Source of the DNA: Rikenellaceae bacterium
GTDB taxonomy: Bacteria > Bacteroidota > Bacteroidia > Bacteroidales > Rikenellaceae
Reading direction: 5' to 3'
DNA: 64,000 nucleotides
Assembly (NCBI GenBank): GCA_015059715.1
Contig: SUZV01000004.1
Span: 61,142-125,141, forward strand
How positions within the stretch are numbered: position 1 is the first letter of the stretch; each line of letters starts with the position of its first letter. A program made the translations under genes and the position numbers. The notes below the pieces were generated by a model that saw only the letters and a program-made list of their open reading frames with translations, ran no database searches and was not told where the DNA came from. This document shows, in pieces, positions 35,834-43,747 of the stretch.

Positions 35834-35841
35834 TACTTTTG
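35834..35841 (+). promoter_or_regulatory. -7 box of the prmA transcription unit
   Basis: TACTTTTG matches TAnnTTTG, 58 bp before the GTG start of prmA, in the short divergent gap with xerD. Confidence 0.5.
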
Positions 35842-35899
35842 TGGTAAAGATACGAAAATTATTTTACATAATAACGCATACTGCTAAAAAAACTACCAC

Positions 35900-36742
35900 G
35901 TGAACAACTATATCGAGATAACTATCGCCTGTGCCGATGGCGATATTGCCGAGGTTGCTATGGCATACCTTGCAGACCACCCCTTCGAGAGCTTCGACAC
36001 CGAGGAGCGCGCCCACGATGTGCTGCTTAGGGGCTATATCCTCGAATCTGCCTGGGCCGAGTGTTGTGCTGCGGCACGTAGCGTAGCCGAGGAGTATGGC
36101 CACATCGTTAGCGAGCAGGTCATAGAGTCACAAAATTGGAATGTTGCGTGGGAGAGTGAGAGCTTCGAGCCCGTATATGTCGACGATACGATGCTTATCC
36201 GCGCTCAGCACCACCCCGCGCCGCCACAGGGCGTTGTCGACATTGTGGTGTCGCCACAGATGTCCTTCGGCTCGGGACACCACCAGACTACACGTATGAT
36301 GTGCCGCCTCATAGCTAAATATAGGGTTGCGGGGCCCGCCCTCGACTTAGGGTGTGGCACAGGAGTACTCTCTATTGCAGCGATTAAGTGCGGTGCCGAG
36401 CGTGTCGATGCGGTAGATATCGACCCTTGGTCTACGGAGAGTGCCACCGAGGCTGCGCGGCTCAATGGCATCGAGGATAGGATAGATATCCTGCTTGGCA
36501 CCGTAGAGCGTGTTGCGGGACGCAGTTATAGGCTTGTTATGGCCAATATCAACCGCAACATCATCCTTGCCGACATCGACAGCTATGTCGCAGCTCTTGA
36601 GGGTGGCGGCAGGCTTCTTGTCAGCGGCTTTCTAACTGCCGATGTCGAGGCTATCACCTCGGCCGCCACTGCGCGTGGCCTGCGCCTTACGGAGCAGAGC
36701 GAGGAGGATGGCTGGGTGGCATTAGCCTTTGTAAAGAGTTAA
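35900..36742 (+). CDS. prmA: Ribosomal protein L11 methyltransferase
   Basis: Trimethylates L11 using SAM. 280 residues with a GTG start. The N-terminal substrate-recognition domain (~1-100) is followed by SPQMSFGSGHHQTTRMM and the SAM-binding DLGCGTGVLSIAAIKCGA, acidic VDAVDID, and VMANINRNI, the NPPY-like segment typical of PrmA. A C-terminal GGRLLVSGFL strand completes the fold. WbqC-like gene follows at 51 bp. Confidence 0.92.
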   Translation: MNNYIEITIACADGDIAEVAMAYLADHPFESFDTEERAHDVLLRGYILESAWAECCAAARSVAEEYGHIVSEQVIESQNWNVAWESESFEPVYVDDTMLIRAQHHPAPPQGVVDIVVSPQMSFGSGHHQTTRMMCRLIAKYRVAGPALDLGCGTGVLSIAAIKCGAERVDAVDIDPWSTESATEAARLNGIEDRIDILLGTVERVAGRSYRLVMANINRNIILADIDSYVAALEGGGRLLVSGFLTADVEAITSAATARGLRLTEQSEEDGWVALAFVKS

Positions 36743-36793
36743 GGTAGGCCCTATAAATATAGAACATTAAAACATATAGTAAACGGAACAACT

Positions 36794-37450
36794 ATGACTA
36801 TTCTTCCTTCGGTATATTACGGTACGGTGGAGTATTGGGCCGCGTTGGTTCAGGGTGCAGACGATGTGGTCATCGACATAGGCGAGAACTATGTGAAACG
36901 CTCGGAGCGCAACCGCACCGAGATAATGACCTCGGGGGGTGTTATGCAGCTCTCGGTGCAGCTTGCCCACGCCAACCGTCCGCGCCAGCCTATGCACTCG
37001 ATGCAGATAGACTACTCGAAGCGTTGGCAGCACCAGCACCTCGTCACTATCGAGTCGGCCTACCGCTCGTCACCCTACTACGACTACTATGGCGAGCGAT
37101 TTACGAAGATTTATAACCACCACTGGACAAGGCTTGTAGATTTGAATATGGCCACTCTTGAGGAGCTCTGCTCGATACTTCGCGTTTCGGTGCCTCGCAT
37201 CTCGGAGGAGTATATTGTTGCCACGACAGATGATTTCGACCTACGCACTAAGGGGCGCGTGTCGGGTTTTGTTGCCGAGCCCTATATCCAGACCTTTAGC
37301 GACCGCCACCCTTTTGCTGGTAACATCTCTATTTTCGACTTGGTTATGTGCGAGGGCCCTGCGGCTCTTGGCCTCCTCCGCCGCGCCACGCTAAGGGCAG
37401 AATCGCAAACAGAGCACGCTAAGGGGGCGCTTGAGGGCATTTCGCTTTAA
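36794..37450 (+). CDS. WbqC family protein
   Basis: A 218-residue protein with the family outline: ILPSVYYGTVEYWAALVQGADDVVIDIGENYVKRSERNRTEIMTSGGVMQLSVQL, then YSKRWQHQHLVTIESAYRSSPYYDYY and LVDLNMATLEEL, ending with HPFAGNISIFDLVMCEGP. WbqC-like proteins occur in O-antigen loci, but their role is unproven; here no glycan cluster is adjacent. Downstream lies repeat B. Confidence 0.85.
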   Translation: MTILPSVYYGTVEYWAALVQGADDVVIDIGENYVKRSERNRTEIMTSGGVMQLSVQLAHANRPRQPMHSMQIDYSKRWQHQHLVTIESAYRSSPYYDYYGERFTKIYNHHWTRLVDLNMATLEELCSILRVSVPRISEEYIVATTDDFDLRTKGRVSGFVAEPYIQTFSDRHPFAGNISIFDLVMCEGPAALGLLRRATLRAESQTEHAKGALEGISL

Positions 37451-37479
37451 ATGTCCGACAAGATGGCGTGCCGCTTATC

Positions 37480-37721
37480 GTCCTAATTTTTTTTAAGACC
37501 ATCAAGACATCAAGACCATTAAGACTTTAAGACATTAAGACATTAAGAGGTCGGGTATCGACATCGTCCACGACAACACAATATATCTAACCGAGAAAAA
37601 ATCTCAATCGTCCTATCGTCTTATCGTCTTATCGTCCTATCGTCCTATTGTCCTATTGTCCTATTGTCCTATCGTCCTATCGTCCTATCGTCCTATCATC
37701 CTATTGTCCTATCATCCTCGC
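37480..37721. repeat. Composite repeat B: rearranged 8-bp arrays without GTAG hairpins
   Basis: Short TATCGTCCTAA (37487 on) faces AAGAC-type units (37494-37548, AAGACATT/AAGACTTT) across a T run. The core beginning GAGGTCGGGTATC (37546 on) is shared with repeats A and C, then diverges. A tandem array of 13 units of GTCCTATY and variants fills 37610-37713. Relative to repeat C the long array lies on the other side of the core, so order has been rearranged. No hairpin units or coding frame were seen. Confidence 0.75.
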
Positions 37722-37753
37722 CCCCGAAACAAACAGGCACTTTCTCCTGAGTC

Positions 37754-39769
37754 CTAAATCGAGGCCTCGCCACCACGCAGCTCTACCCTATCGCTACGAT
37801 AGCCGAGAGAGTCGCGAGCCTCGATAAGCGTAGCACCCCTCATAACGACCGAATCGGCACGATAGTGGCCCTCGGCAACGCGGAACACCGCAATAGTATC
37901 GCCATTGACATAGAGCTGTGGCGTGCCCCCAGAGCAGTAGATATCGACCTGCTGCAACGTATCGCGCCTAACAGCCCAACGACGATTGGCGATATGTAGC
38001 GTGGGCTCCTCGCTATTCCACTTGGCACGATAGAGGTAGTAGGCATCCTTACACCTGCGGTGGTCGTAGCATACAAGGCCCGCCTGATTGAGGCCATAGG
38101 GCCTACGTGGCGAGCTATAGTCGAACATATTATCGAGCCACACACCCCAGAAGTTACCCATAGTGTCGATAACGGCAGAGTAGACCTCGTGCATATAGGT
38201 CTGGCGACGCTCGGGGAGGTGTTTACTACTGCGCGAGACTCGCTCGACACGCTCTACAACATGCTCCATAACGCCCTCCTCGCCATAACATACGCCGCTG
38301 CGAAGCATACGCCACTGCTCGCTGGCCAACTGACTACACCAAACACCAATATCCTCGGCACGACCCTTATAGAGGCCTACATCCTGGCGCAAGACGATAA
38401 GGTCGGTGACAAAGTTGATAGCTCCGTCGCTATTGCTACACCCCACCGTAGGGCGCGAGCTATCCAGGGTGTGGGCCAGCGCGTTAAGCTCCTCGACATA
38501 GGCCGTAACATCGTCACCACGCTGCCACACGAGATTAAAGACTCCCCACATAACTATCGAGGGGTGGTTATAGTTCTGATAGACTATCTCGGTAAGCTGC
38601 TCGCGGCCGTTAGCGCGGAACGCCTCCGTAGGGTAGTAGCATATATCGGCAAAGGCCTTAGGCGAGCGCGAGAAGGGCACATCGACCCACGACAGCAGAC
38701 CCTCACTATCGCATATATCGTAGAAGAGCGGCTGGTGAGGACCATCTATCGAGCGCAACGCATTAGCACCCATATCGAGGGCTGTGGCGATATCCTCGCG
38801 CACCATAGCGTCGCTGACAGCCGAGCCATAACCCTTGCGGTCATGGGGCATATTCACACCGCGCACAGCATAGCTCTCGCCATTGATACATAGCCTATTA
38901 TCATCGCTAATAGTGACACTTCGAAAGCCCGTATTTACCGAAACAGCATCGACTAAGTCGCCAACGCGAAGCGACATATCGACACGATACATCTTTGGCG
39001 ACGAGGGCGACCACAGCTCGGGGCATTCAATCTCGTAGGGTATATCTATCGAGCCACCTGCCGCGAGCTTCGAGATGCGCATCGAGCGATACTCAACCTC
39101 GGCACCCTGAGGGTCGACGATGCTCATCATCAGCGTAGCATCCGTAAGGTGCTGACCCGAGAGGTAGCAGCGCACAACACCCTTGGCCGTCTGGCTACTT
39201 ACATCCTGCTGGATGACGTATACACCCTCGGACGAGTGGTGCAACGGCGAGATAATATTCTGTGGCGTGGCGATAAGCTCGACACCGCGATATATGCCTG
39301 CCGTATGCTCCAAGTCGGTAGAGACGGGGAGGATATCGCTACGCTCGCCACTCGACACGATGACACGCAGGTAGTTCTTGGCTCCAAACCTTAGCTGCTT
39401 GGTAATCTCGACCGTAAATGCCGTAAAGCCCCCCCTATGTGACCCCACGTGAACACCATTGACAAAGACATCGGCAACACGATGCACGCCACCAAAGCGC
39501 AAGAAGAGCCTCTTCGTCTGCCACTCGATAGGTATATCCAACTCGCGTGTGTAGTTGGCTGCCGACTCCACATAGCTCGCACCGCCCAACATAGGCGACC
39601 AGCAATGGGGCAACGACACATACTCGGCATTGGCACCATCAAGCTCCGAGGCCCAGTAAAACCTCCAATTGGTATTTATATCGTAGGTGACACGCTGAGT
39701 CTCCGAGGCCGTAGCTACAGAGGTTGCCACAACAAGCGCAATAAGCATGAAAAGTTTTCTAAACTGCAT
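37754..39769 (-). CDS. Glycoside hydrolase family 2 protein lacking the acid/base Glu
   Basis: 671 residues with a signal peptide (ending near ATSVATA). Domain order: jelly-roll sugar-binding (~30-190; WRFYWASELDGA, SLPHCWSP, LFLRFGGVHRVADVFVNGVHVGSHRGGFTAF), Ig-like (~195-285), TIM barrel (~290-600) and a short C-terminal domain. In active GH2 enzymes NHPSIxxWxxxNE supplies the acid/base Glu; here the motif reads NHPSIVMWGVFNL with Leu at 413. A nucleophile candidate lies at E497/E498 (CYGEEG). The protein may be a non-hydrolytic glycan binder or have altered chemistry. It stands alone with its own promoter box. Confidence 0.87.
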   Translation of the reverse strand: MQFRKLFMLIALVVATSVATASETQRVTYDINTNWRFYWASELDGANAEYVSLPHCWSPMLGGASYVESAANYTRELDIPIEWQTKRLFLRFGGVHRVADVFVNGVHVGSHRGGFTAFTVEITKQLRFGAKNYLRVIVSSGERSDILPVSTDLEHTAGIYRGVELIATPQNIISPLHHSSEGVYVIQQDVSSQTAKGVVRCYLSGQHLTDATLMMSIVDPQGAEVEYRSMRISKLAAGGSIDIPYEIECPELWSPSSPKMYRVDMSLRVGDLVDAVSVNTGFRSVTISDDNRLCINGESYAVRGVNMPHDRKGYGSAVSDAMVREDIATALDMGANALRSIDGPHQPLFYDICDSEGLLSWVDVPFSRSPKAFADICYYPTEAFRANGREQLTEIVYQNYNHPSIVMWGVFNLVWQRGDDVTAYVEELNALAHTLDSSRPTVGCSNSDGAINFVTDLIVLRQDVGLYKGRAEDIGVWCSQLASEQWRMLRSGVCYGEEGVMEHVVERVERVSRSSKHLPERRQTYMHEVYSAVIDTMGNFWGVWLDNMFDYSSPRRPYGLNQAGLVCYDHRRCKDAYYLYRAKWNSEEPTLHIANRRWAVRRDTLQQVDIYCSGGTPQLYVNGDTIAVFRVAEGHYRADSVVMRGATLIEARDSLGYRSDRVELRGGEASI

Positions 39770-39839
39770 AGCTCTATATTTTATTATTTACATCACACAA
39801 CAAGAGTGCGTAGCCCTTGCTCGCACAATTTTATCGGTA

Positions 39840-39847
39840 CAAATATA
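39840..39847 (-). promoter_or_regulatory. -7 box of the GH2 gene
   Basis: The minus strand reads TATATTTG (TAnnTTTG), about 70 bp before the GH2 start. Confidence 0.5.
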
Positions 39848-39868
39848 CGAATAAAGAAAAAAAGTTCG

Positions 39869-39876
39869 TATCTTCG
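39869..39876 (+). promoter_or_regulatory. Candidate -7 box of the cvpA-rsgA-trmH operon
   Basis: TATCTTCG differs from TAnnTTTG at one position. It lies about 100 bp before the preferred cvpA start, overlapping the divergent GH2 promoter region. Confidence 0.35.
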
Positions 39877-39979
39877 TGCAAAATAAAAGCACTTTTAGTG
39901 GCCCAAAATCGACATTTCGCACCATGACGAGGTGTTAGTGGCCGCTATTGTCGGATTTTTAGAAGATATTTGTTGCACT

Positions 39980-40615
39980 ATGGTTATTGACATCATACTT
40001 ATAGTTCTGGCCATCATGGCCCTCATCATGGGGTGGCGCAAGGGTTTTATCGTGCAGCTGCTACAGCTCGTAGGCATATACTCGGTCATACTCTTCGCCC
40101 CAGACTTCGCAAACAAGGTGGGCGCAATATTCACCGACGATGCTGGCCTGGCATACCTCATAGGCTTCGGAGTGATAATCATCGGCGCATGGTTAGTGAT
40201 ATGGGTCATAGCCCCACTGCTGCGCAAACTACTCCTCTTCGATGCACTCATTAGGCTCGACTCGCTACTGGGCATGGCCCTCGCACTGCTCACCACAATA
40301 ATCATCACGTCGGTATTGTGCTCGCTCCTTGTTACGGCCAACATCGGCGAGATGCGTGCCGACAAGGTCTTAGAGCTCGGCTCGAAGGGCCTTAAGCCAG
40401 AGATGATTGAGGAGTATGCCGAGATGCTCGAAAATAAGGACGAGAGCGTCATGGAGTACTTCGAACCCAAGTACATAGACTACGAAACACTCGACGAGTC
40501 GAAGCTTTTTGGTCCTCTTGCCGCCCTGGGCGACTTCGTATGTCCTGGTCTTGAGGATATCGAAGAGGAGGTCATGCAGATAGCCACAGGCTTTAAGGGC
40601 GCATATATCGATTAG
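39980..40615 (+). CDS. CvpA family membrane protein
   Basis: From the ATG at 39980 (MVIDIILIVLAIMALIMGWRKGFIVQLLQLVGIYSVILFAPD) the protein has the standard CvpA start; a longer in-frame form from 39932 adds 16 atypical residues. About four transmembrane segments occupy the first ~130 residues, followed by an acidic cytoplasmic tail. CvpA proteins are linked to colicin V production and envelope stress in Enterobacteria; the molecular role is unsettled. 13 bp before rsgA. Confidence 0.83.
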   Translation: MVIDIILIVLAIMALIMGWRKGFIVQLLQLVGIYSVILFAPDFANKVGAIFTDDAGLAYLIGFGVIIIGAWLVIWVIAPLLRKLLLFDALIRLDSLLGMALALLTTIIITSVLCSLLVTANIGEMRADKVLELGSKGLKPEMIEEYAEMLENKDESVMEYFEPKYIDYETLDESKLFGPLAALGDFVCPGLEDIEEEVMQIATGFKGAYID

Positions 40616-40628
40616 TAACAACCACCGT

Positions 40629-41570
40629 ATGAATCAACCGACAAACGACATAACAAGGATAGAGGGCATAGTGATAAGCTCAACAGGCAGCTGGTACGAG
40701 GTGGCAACCGAGCGCGGAACGATAAACTGCCGAATTCGTGGGCGACTACGCCTCAAAGGCATCCGCTCGACAAACCCCGTAGTTGTGGGCGACCGCGTGA
40801 TGGTAGAACCCGATGGCGACAGCAGTGCCATAGTCGAGATTCTACCACGACACAACTACGTCATCCGCCGCGCCTCAAACCTCTCGAAAGAGTCACATAT
40901 CATAGCTGCAAATGTCGACCGCGCACTGCTCCTCGTCACGCTCCACTCGCCCACGACACCGCGCGAATTTGTCGACCGCTTCTTAGTCACCTGCGAGGCC
41001 TATAAAGTGCCCGTAACAATCGTCATTGGCAAGGCCGACACCCTCGTCGAAGAGTATGCCGTAGAGGCTGAGCAGTTCGAGGCTATATATCGCGATGCAG
41101 GCTACGACATCATACGCCTAAGCTCGACAACGGGCCAGGGCATAGATAAGATACGCGCTATGCTTAAGGGGCACACCACGCTGGTAGCTGGCAACTCGGG
41201 CGTAGGCAAGTCAACACTCGTAAGCACCATAGAGCCTAAGCTCGACATCCGCACAGGCGAGATATCCGAGAGCCACCACAAGGGTAAGCACACCACAACC
41301 TTCTCGACGATGTACCCCATAGAGGGTGGATATATCATCGACACCCCAGGCATCAAGGGCTTCGGCCTCATAGATATCGAGTCGCGAGAGTTGTGCCGCT
41401 ACTTCCCCGAGATGATGCGCCTATCGCCAAACTGCCGCTTCTACAACTGCACACACACGCACGAGCCAGGCTGCGCCGTCGTCGAGGCCGTAGAGGAGGG
41501 CACGGTGGCAATGTCGAGATATGAAAGTTACCTCAAAATATTAGACGAAGATGACAAATATCGCAAGTAG
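40629..41570 (+). CDS. rsgA: Ribosome small-subunit-dependent GTPase A
   Basis: A late 30S assembly GTPase. 313 residues: OB fold (~10-75), circularly permuted GTPase domain with G4-like IGKAD, G1 GNSGVGKST, G2/G3 KHTTTFSTM and DTPGIKGFG, then a C-terminal zinc motif (CRFYNCTHTHEPGCAV). The permuted order G4-G5-G1-G2-G3 is visible. Its end overlaps the trmH-like start by 20 bp. Confidence 0.95.
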   Translation: MNQPTNDITRIEGIVISSTGSWYEVATERGTINCRIRGRLRLKGIRSTNPVVVGDRVMVEPDGDSSAIVEILPRHNYVIRRASNLSKESHIIAANVDRALLLVTLHSPTTPREFVDRFLVTCEAYKVPVTIVIGKADTLVEEYAVEAEQFEAIYRDAGYDIIRLSSTTGQGIDKIRAMLKGHTTLVAGNSGVGKSTLVSTIEPKLDIRTGEISESHHKGKHTTTFSTMYPIEGGYIIDTPGIKGFGLIDIESRELCRYFPEMMRLSPNCRFYNCTHTHEPGCAVVEAVEEGTVAMSRYESYLKILDEDDKYRK

Positions 41571-42273
41571 ACTGCGCACCGAAGAGCATAGCCGCGAGTG
41601 GCTCAAGGAGCGTCTGGAGTATATGTCACAATTCCTGACCGAAGAGCGCAAGGAGGTGCTGCAACGCACCGTAGCCTCGCGCACACACTATATGCGCATA
41701 CTCACCGAGAATATGTTCCACCCACAGAACGCCAGTGCCATCATGCGCCACTGCGAGGCCTTCGGCATTCAGCAGATACACACCGTAGAGGATAGGTGCA
41801 AGTTCGACCCGAGCGTCAACATCGTGCGCGGAACACAGAAGTGGGTAGATGTCGAGCACCATGAGACCACACGCGAGGCCCTCGCCGCACTCAAGAGCGA
41901 AGGGTACCGCATCGTAGCTACCACACCGCACCGTTGTAGCGTTACGCCCGAGACCTTCGATGTTACAAAGGGCAAGTTCGTCCTCGTCTTTGGCACCGAA
42001 CATGCGGGCATCTCGGACGAGGTTATCGAGGCTGCCGACGACTTCCTGATGATTCCTATGTGTGGCATGGTCGAGAGCCTCAACGTCTCGGCCTCGGCAG
42101 CGATATTGATATATATGCTCTCGGAGCGCATACGCCAGAGCGTTACCGACTGGGAGCTTACCGATGACCAGCAGCTTAAGCTGCTCACTCGCTGGACGAT
42201 GTCTTCGGTGCGCGACTTTGAAGGCATACTCCGCAAGGCCGAGCAGAGCGGAAAGCTCACAGTAGAATATTAA
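41551..42273 (+). CDS. trmH: TrmH-type SPOUT RNA 2'-O-methyltransferase
   Basis: A 240-residue SPOUT methyltransferase. SpoU motifs: NMFHPQNASAIMRHCEAFGI (motif 1 with the catalytic Arg), FVLVFGTEHAGIS (motif 2) and IPMCGMVESLNVSASAAILIY (motif 3). The order and length match tRNA Gm18 methyltransferase TrmH more than the rRNA enzyme RlmB. The tRNA target is inferred. Translationally coupled to rsgA. Confidence 0.87.
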   Translation: MTNIASRLRTEEHSREWLKERLEYMSQFLTEERKEVLQRTVASRTHYMRILTENMFHPQNASAIMRHCEAFGIQQIHTVEDRCKFDPSVNIVRGTQKWVDVEHHETTREALAALKSEGYRIVATTPHRCSVTPETFDVTKGKFVLVFGTEHAGISDEVIEAADDFLMIPMCGMVESLNVSASAAILIYMLSERIRQSVTDWELTDDQQLKLLTRWTMSSVRDFEGILRKAEQSGKLTVEY

Positions 42274-42294
42274 CACACTGATACAACGCAAATT

Positions 42295-43488
42295 ATGATA
42301 CTACGCAAGCAGTTTTTAGAGCATGTGGGACAGACCTCCCCTGCGCCTATGCTCATCGAGGTGGCACGTGCCGAGGGCTCGTTCTTCTACACCCCCGAGG
42401 GCAAGCGATATTTCGACCTTGTGGCAGGCGTGTCTGTCAGCAACGTTGGCCACGCCAATAGCGCGGTTGTCAAGGCCGTACAACAGCAGGCTTCGGACTA
42501 TATGCACATTATGGTCTATGGCGAGATGGTCGAGCGACCACAAGTCGAGTATGCTCGTCGCATCAGCGAGCTCCTGCCTGGCGAGTTAAACTGCGTCTAC
42601 TTCGTCAACTCGGGAGCCGAGGCTGTCGAGGTGGCACTTAAGCTCGCTAAGCGTTATACGGGGCGCACCGAGCTTATCTCTATGCGTCGCGCCTATCACG
42701 GCTCTACACACGGTGCTATGTCGATGATGGGGGCCCCAGAGGGCGAGGAGTGGAAGGCGGAGTTTCGGCCCCTTCTTCCCGATGTCAAGTCTATAAGGTT
42801 CAACTCGTTTGACGACCTACAACATATCACCGAGCGCACAGCAGGCGTGCTCTGTGAGGTGGTGCAGGGCGAGGCGGGCGTAAGACTCCCCGATGTGGAG
42901 TGGCTACGCGCACTGCGTGCTCGATGCTCCGAGATTGGCGCTCTGCTCATATTCGACGAGATACAGACGGGCATGGGGCGCACGGGCGAGATGTTCGCCT
43001 CTGCAAAGTATGGCATCGTGGCAGATGTTGTCTGCTTGGCTAAGGCCTTTGGTGGTGGAATGCCCCTTGGGGGCGTAGCGGCAAATAGAGCAATATTAAA
43101 CTCTTTTACCAATAACCCTTGCCTTGGACATATCACCACGTTTGGCGGCCACCCTGTGTGCTGTGCCGCAGGCCTTGCAGCACTTAACTACCTTGTTGAC
43201 AACAATATTGTCGATGGAGTAGAGCATAAGGGTGCGATGTTCGAGGAGCGACTTAAGGGCCATCCTCGCGTCAAGGAAATTCGACGTTCGGGACTATTAT
43301 TGGCCGTCGAGTTAGGCCAGTCCGAGTACCTATACCGACTGATGGATATCTTCAAGGAGGAGGGTATCATGAGCGACTGGTTTTTGTACTGCGACACGGC
43401 GTTCCGCATATCGCCCCCCTTAACAATCTCCGAGGCCGAAATCGAGGAGTGCTGCACGATACTCCTGCGCTCGTTAGATAGGCTGTAG
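42295..43488 (+). CDS. Class III PLP aminotransferase
   Basis: 397 residues, fold type I. Motifs: YFDLVAGVSVSNVGHAN, FVNSGAEAVEVALKLAKRYTGR, the cofactor-binding LIFDEIQTGMGRTG, and the PLP lysine in CLAKAFGGGMPLGG. The family covers acetylornithine, GABA and ornithine aminotransferases; no ornithine-pathway neighbours are present, so specificity is open. Last gene of the cvpA-rsgA-trmH operon, 21 bp after trmH. Confidence 0.87.
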   Translation: MILRKQFLEHVGQTSPAPMLIEVARAEGSFFYTPEGKRYFDLVAGVSVSNVGHANSAVVKAVQQQASDYMHIMVYGEMVERPQVEYARRISELLPGELNCVYFVNSGAEAVEVALKLAKRYTGRTELISMRRAYHGSTHGAMSMMGAPEGEEWKAEFRPLLPDVKSIRFNSFDDLQHITERTAGVLCEVVQGEAGVRLPDVEWLRALRARCSEIGALLIFDEIQTGMGRTGEMFASAKYGIVADVVCLAKAFGGGMPLGGVAANRAILNSFTNNPCLGHITTFGGHPVCCAAGLAALNYLVDNNIVDGVEHKGAMFEERLKGHPRVKEIRRSGLLLAVELGQSEYLYRLMDIFKEEGIMSDWFLYCDTAFRISPPLTISEAEIEECCTILLRSLDRL

Positions 43489-43747
43489 CGATAATCTCGG
43501 ACAAAAGTTATCAAAGGAGCAGCACCTTGATAAATTGGCGTGATGGCAATATAGTCAGCCTCATTCTCATAATCCAAAATGGAGAGCATCGCTCGCCCAA
43601 AGCTAATAACAAGGGTAGGACAACGGCAAAATAGCCAATTATACGCCTTTTTGTTTGGGGGTTAGTATATTTTATACTAACTTTGTCGCGCTGTGCCTAT
43701 ATGTAAGGGTGTGGTAGCCCATAATTGACTCGGCACGACAAAGGAGT
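43489..43747. other. Intergenic region before the flippase operon
   Basis: 259 bp. TTATCAA near 43508 and TTGATAA near 43528 form an imperfect hairpin soon after the aminotransferase stop, without a T run. The operator/promoter at 43661-43685 is annotated separately. Between them nothing was recognised. Confidence 0.4.
43661..43685 (+). promoter_or_regulatory. Promoter with perfect palindrome over the -7 box
   Basis: TAACTTTG (43678-43685) matches TAnnTTTG, with TTTG at 43654-43657 as -33. GTTAGTATA (43661-43669) and TATACTAAC (43673-43681) form a perfect 9-bp inverted repeat with a TTT centre, and the right arm overlaps the -7 box. This is the geometry of a repressor operator. The regulator is unknown. 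Confidence 0.55.

Noticed and set aside
37610..37713. Regular repeats that could be taken for a CRISPR array (also 63295-63414)
   Set aside because: Units are 8 bp, directly adjacent, with no unique spacers, and no cas genes are present.
43500..43589. Short minus-strand coding remnant (MLSILDYENEADYIA...)
   Set aside because: The frame runs into antisense of the aminotransferase gene, and no homologue is recognised; too weak to annotate.
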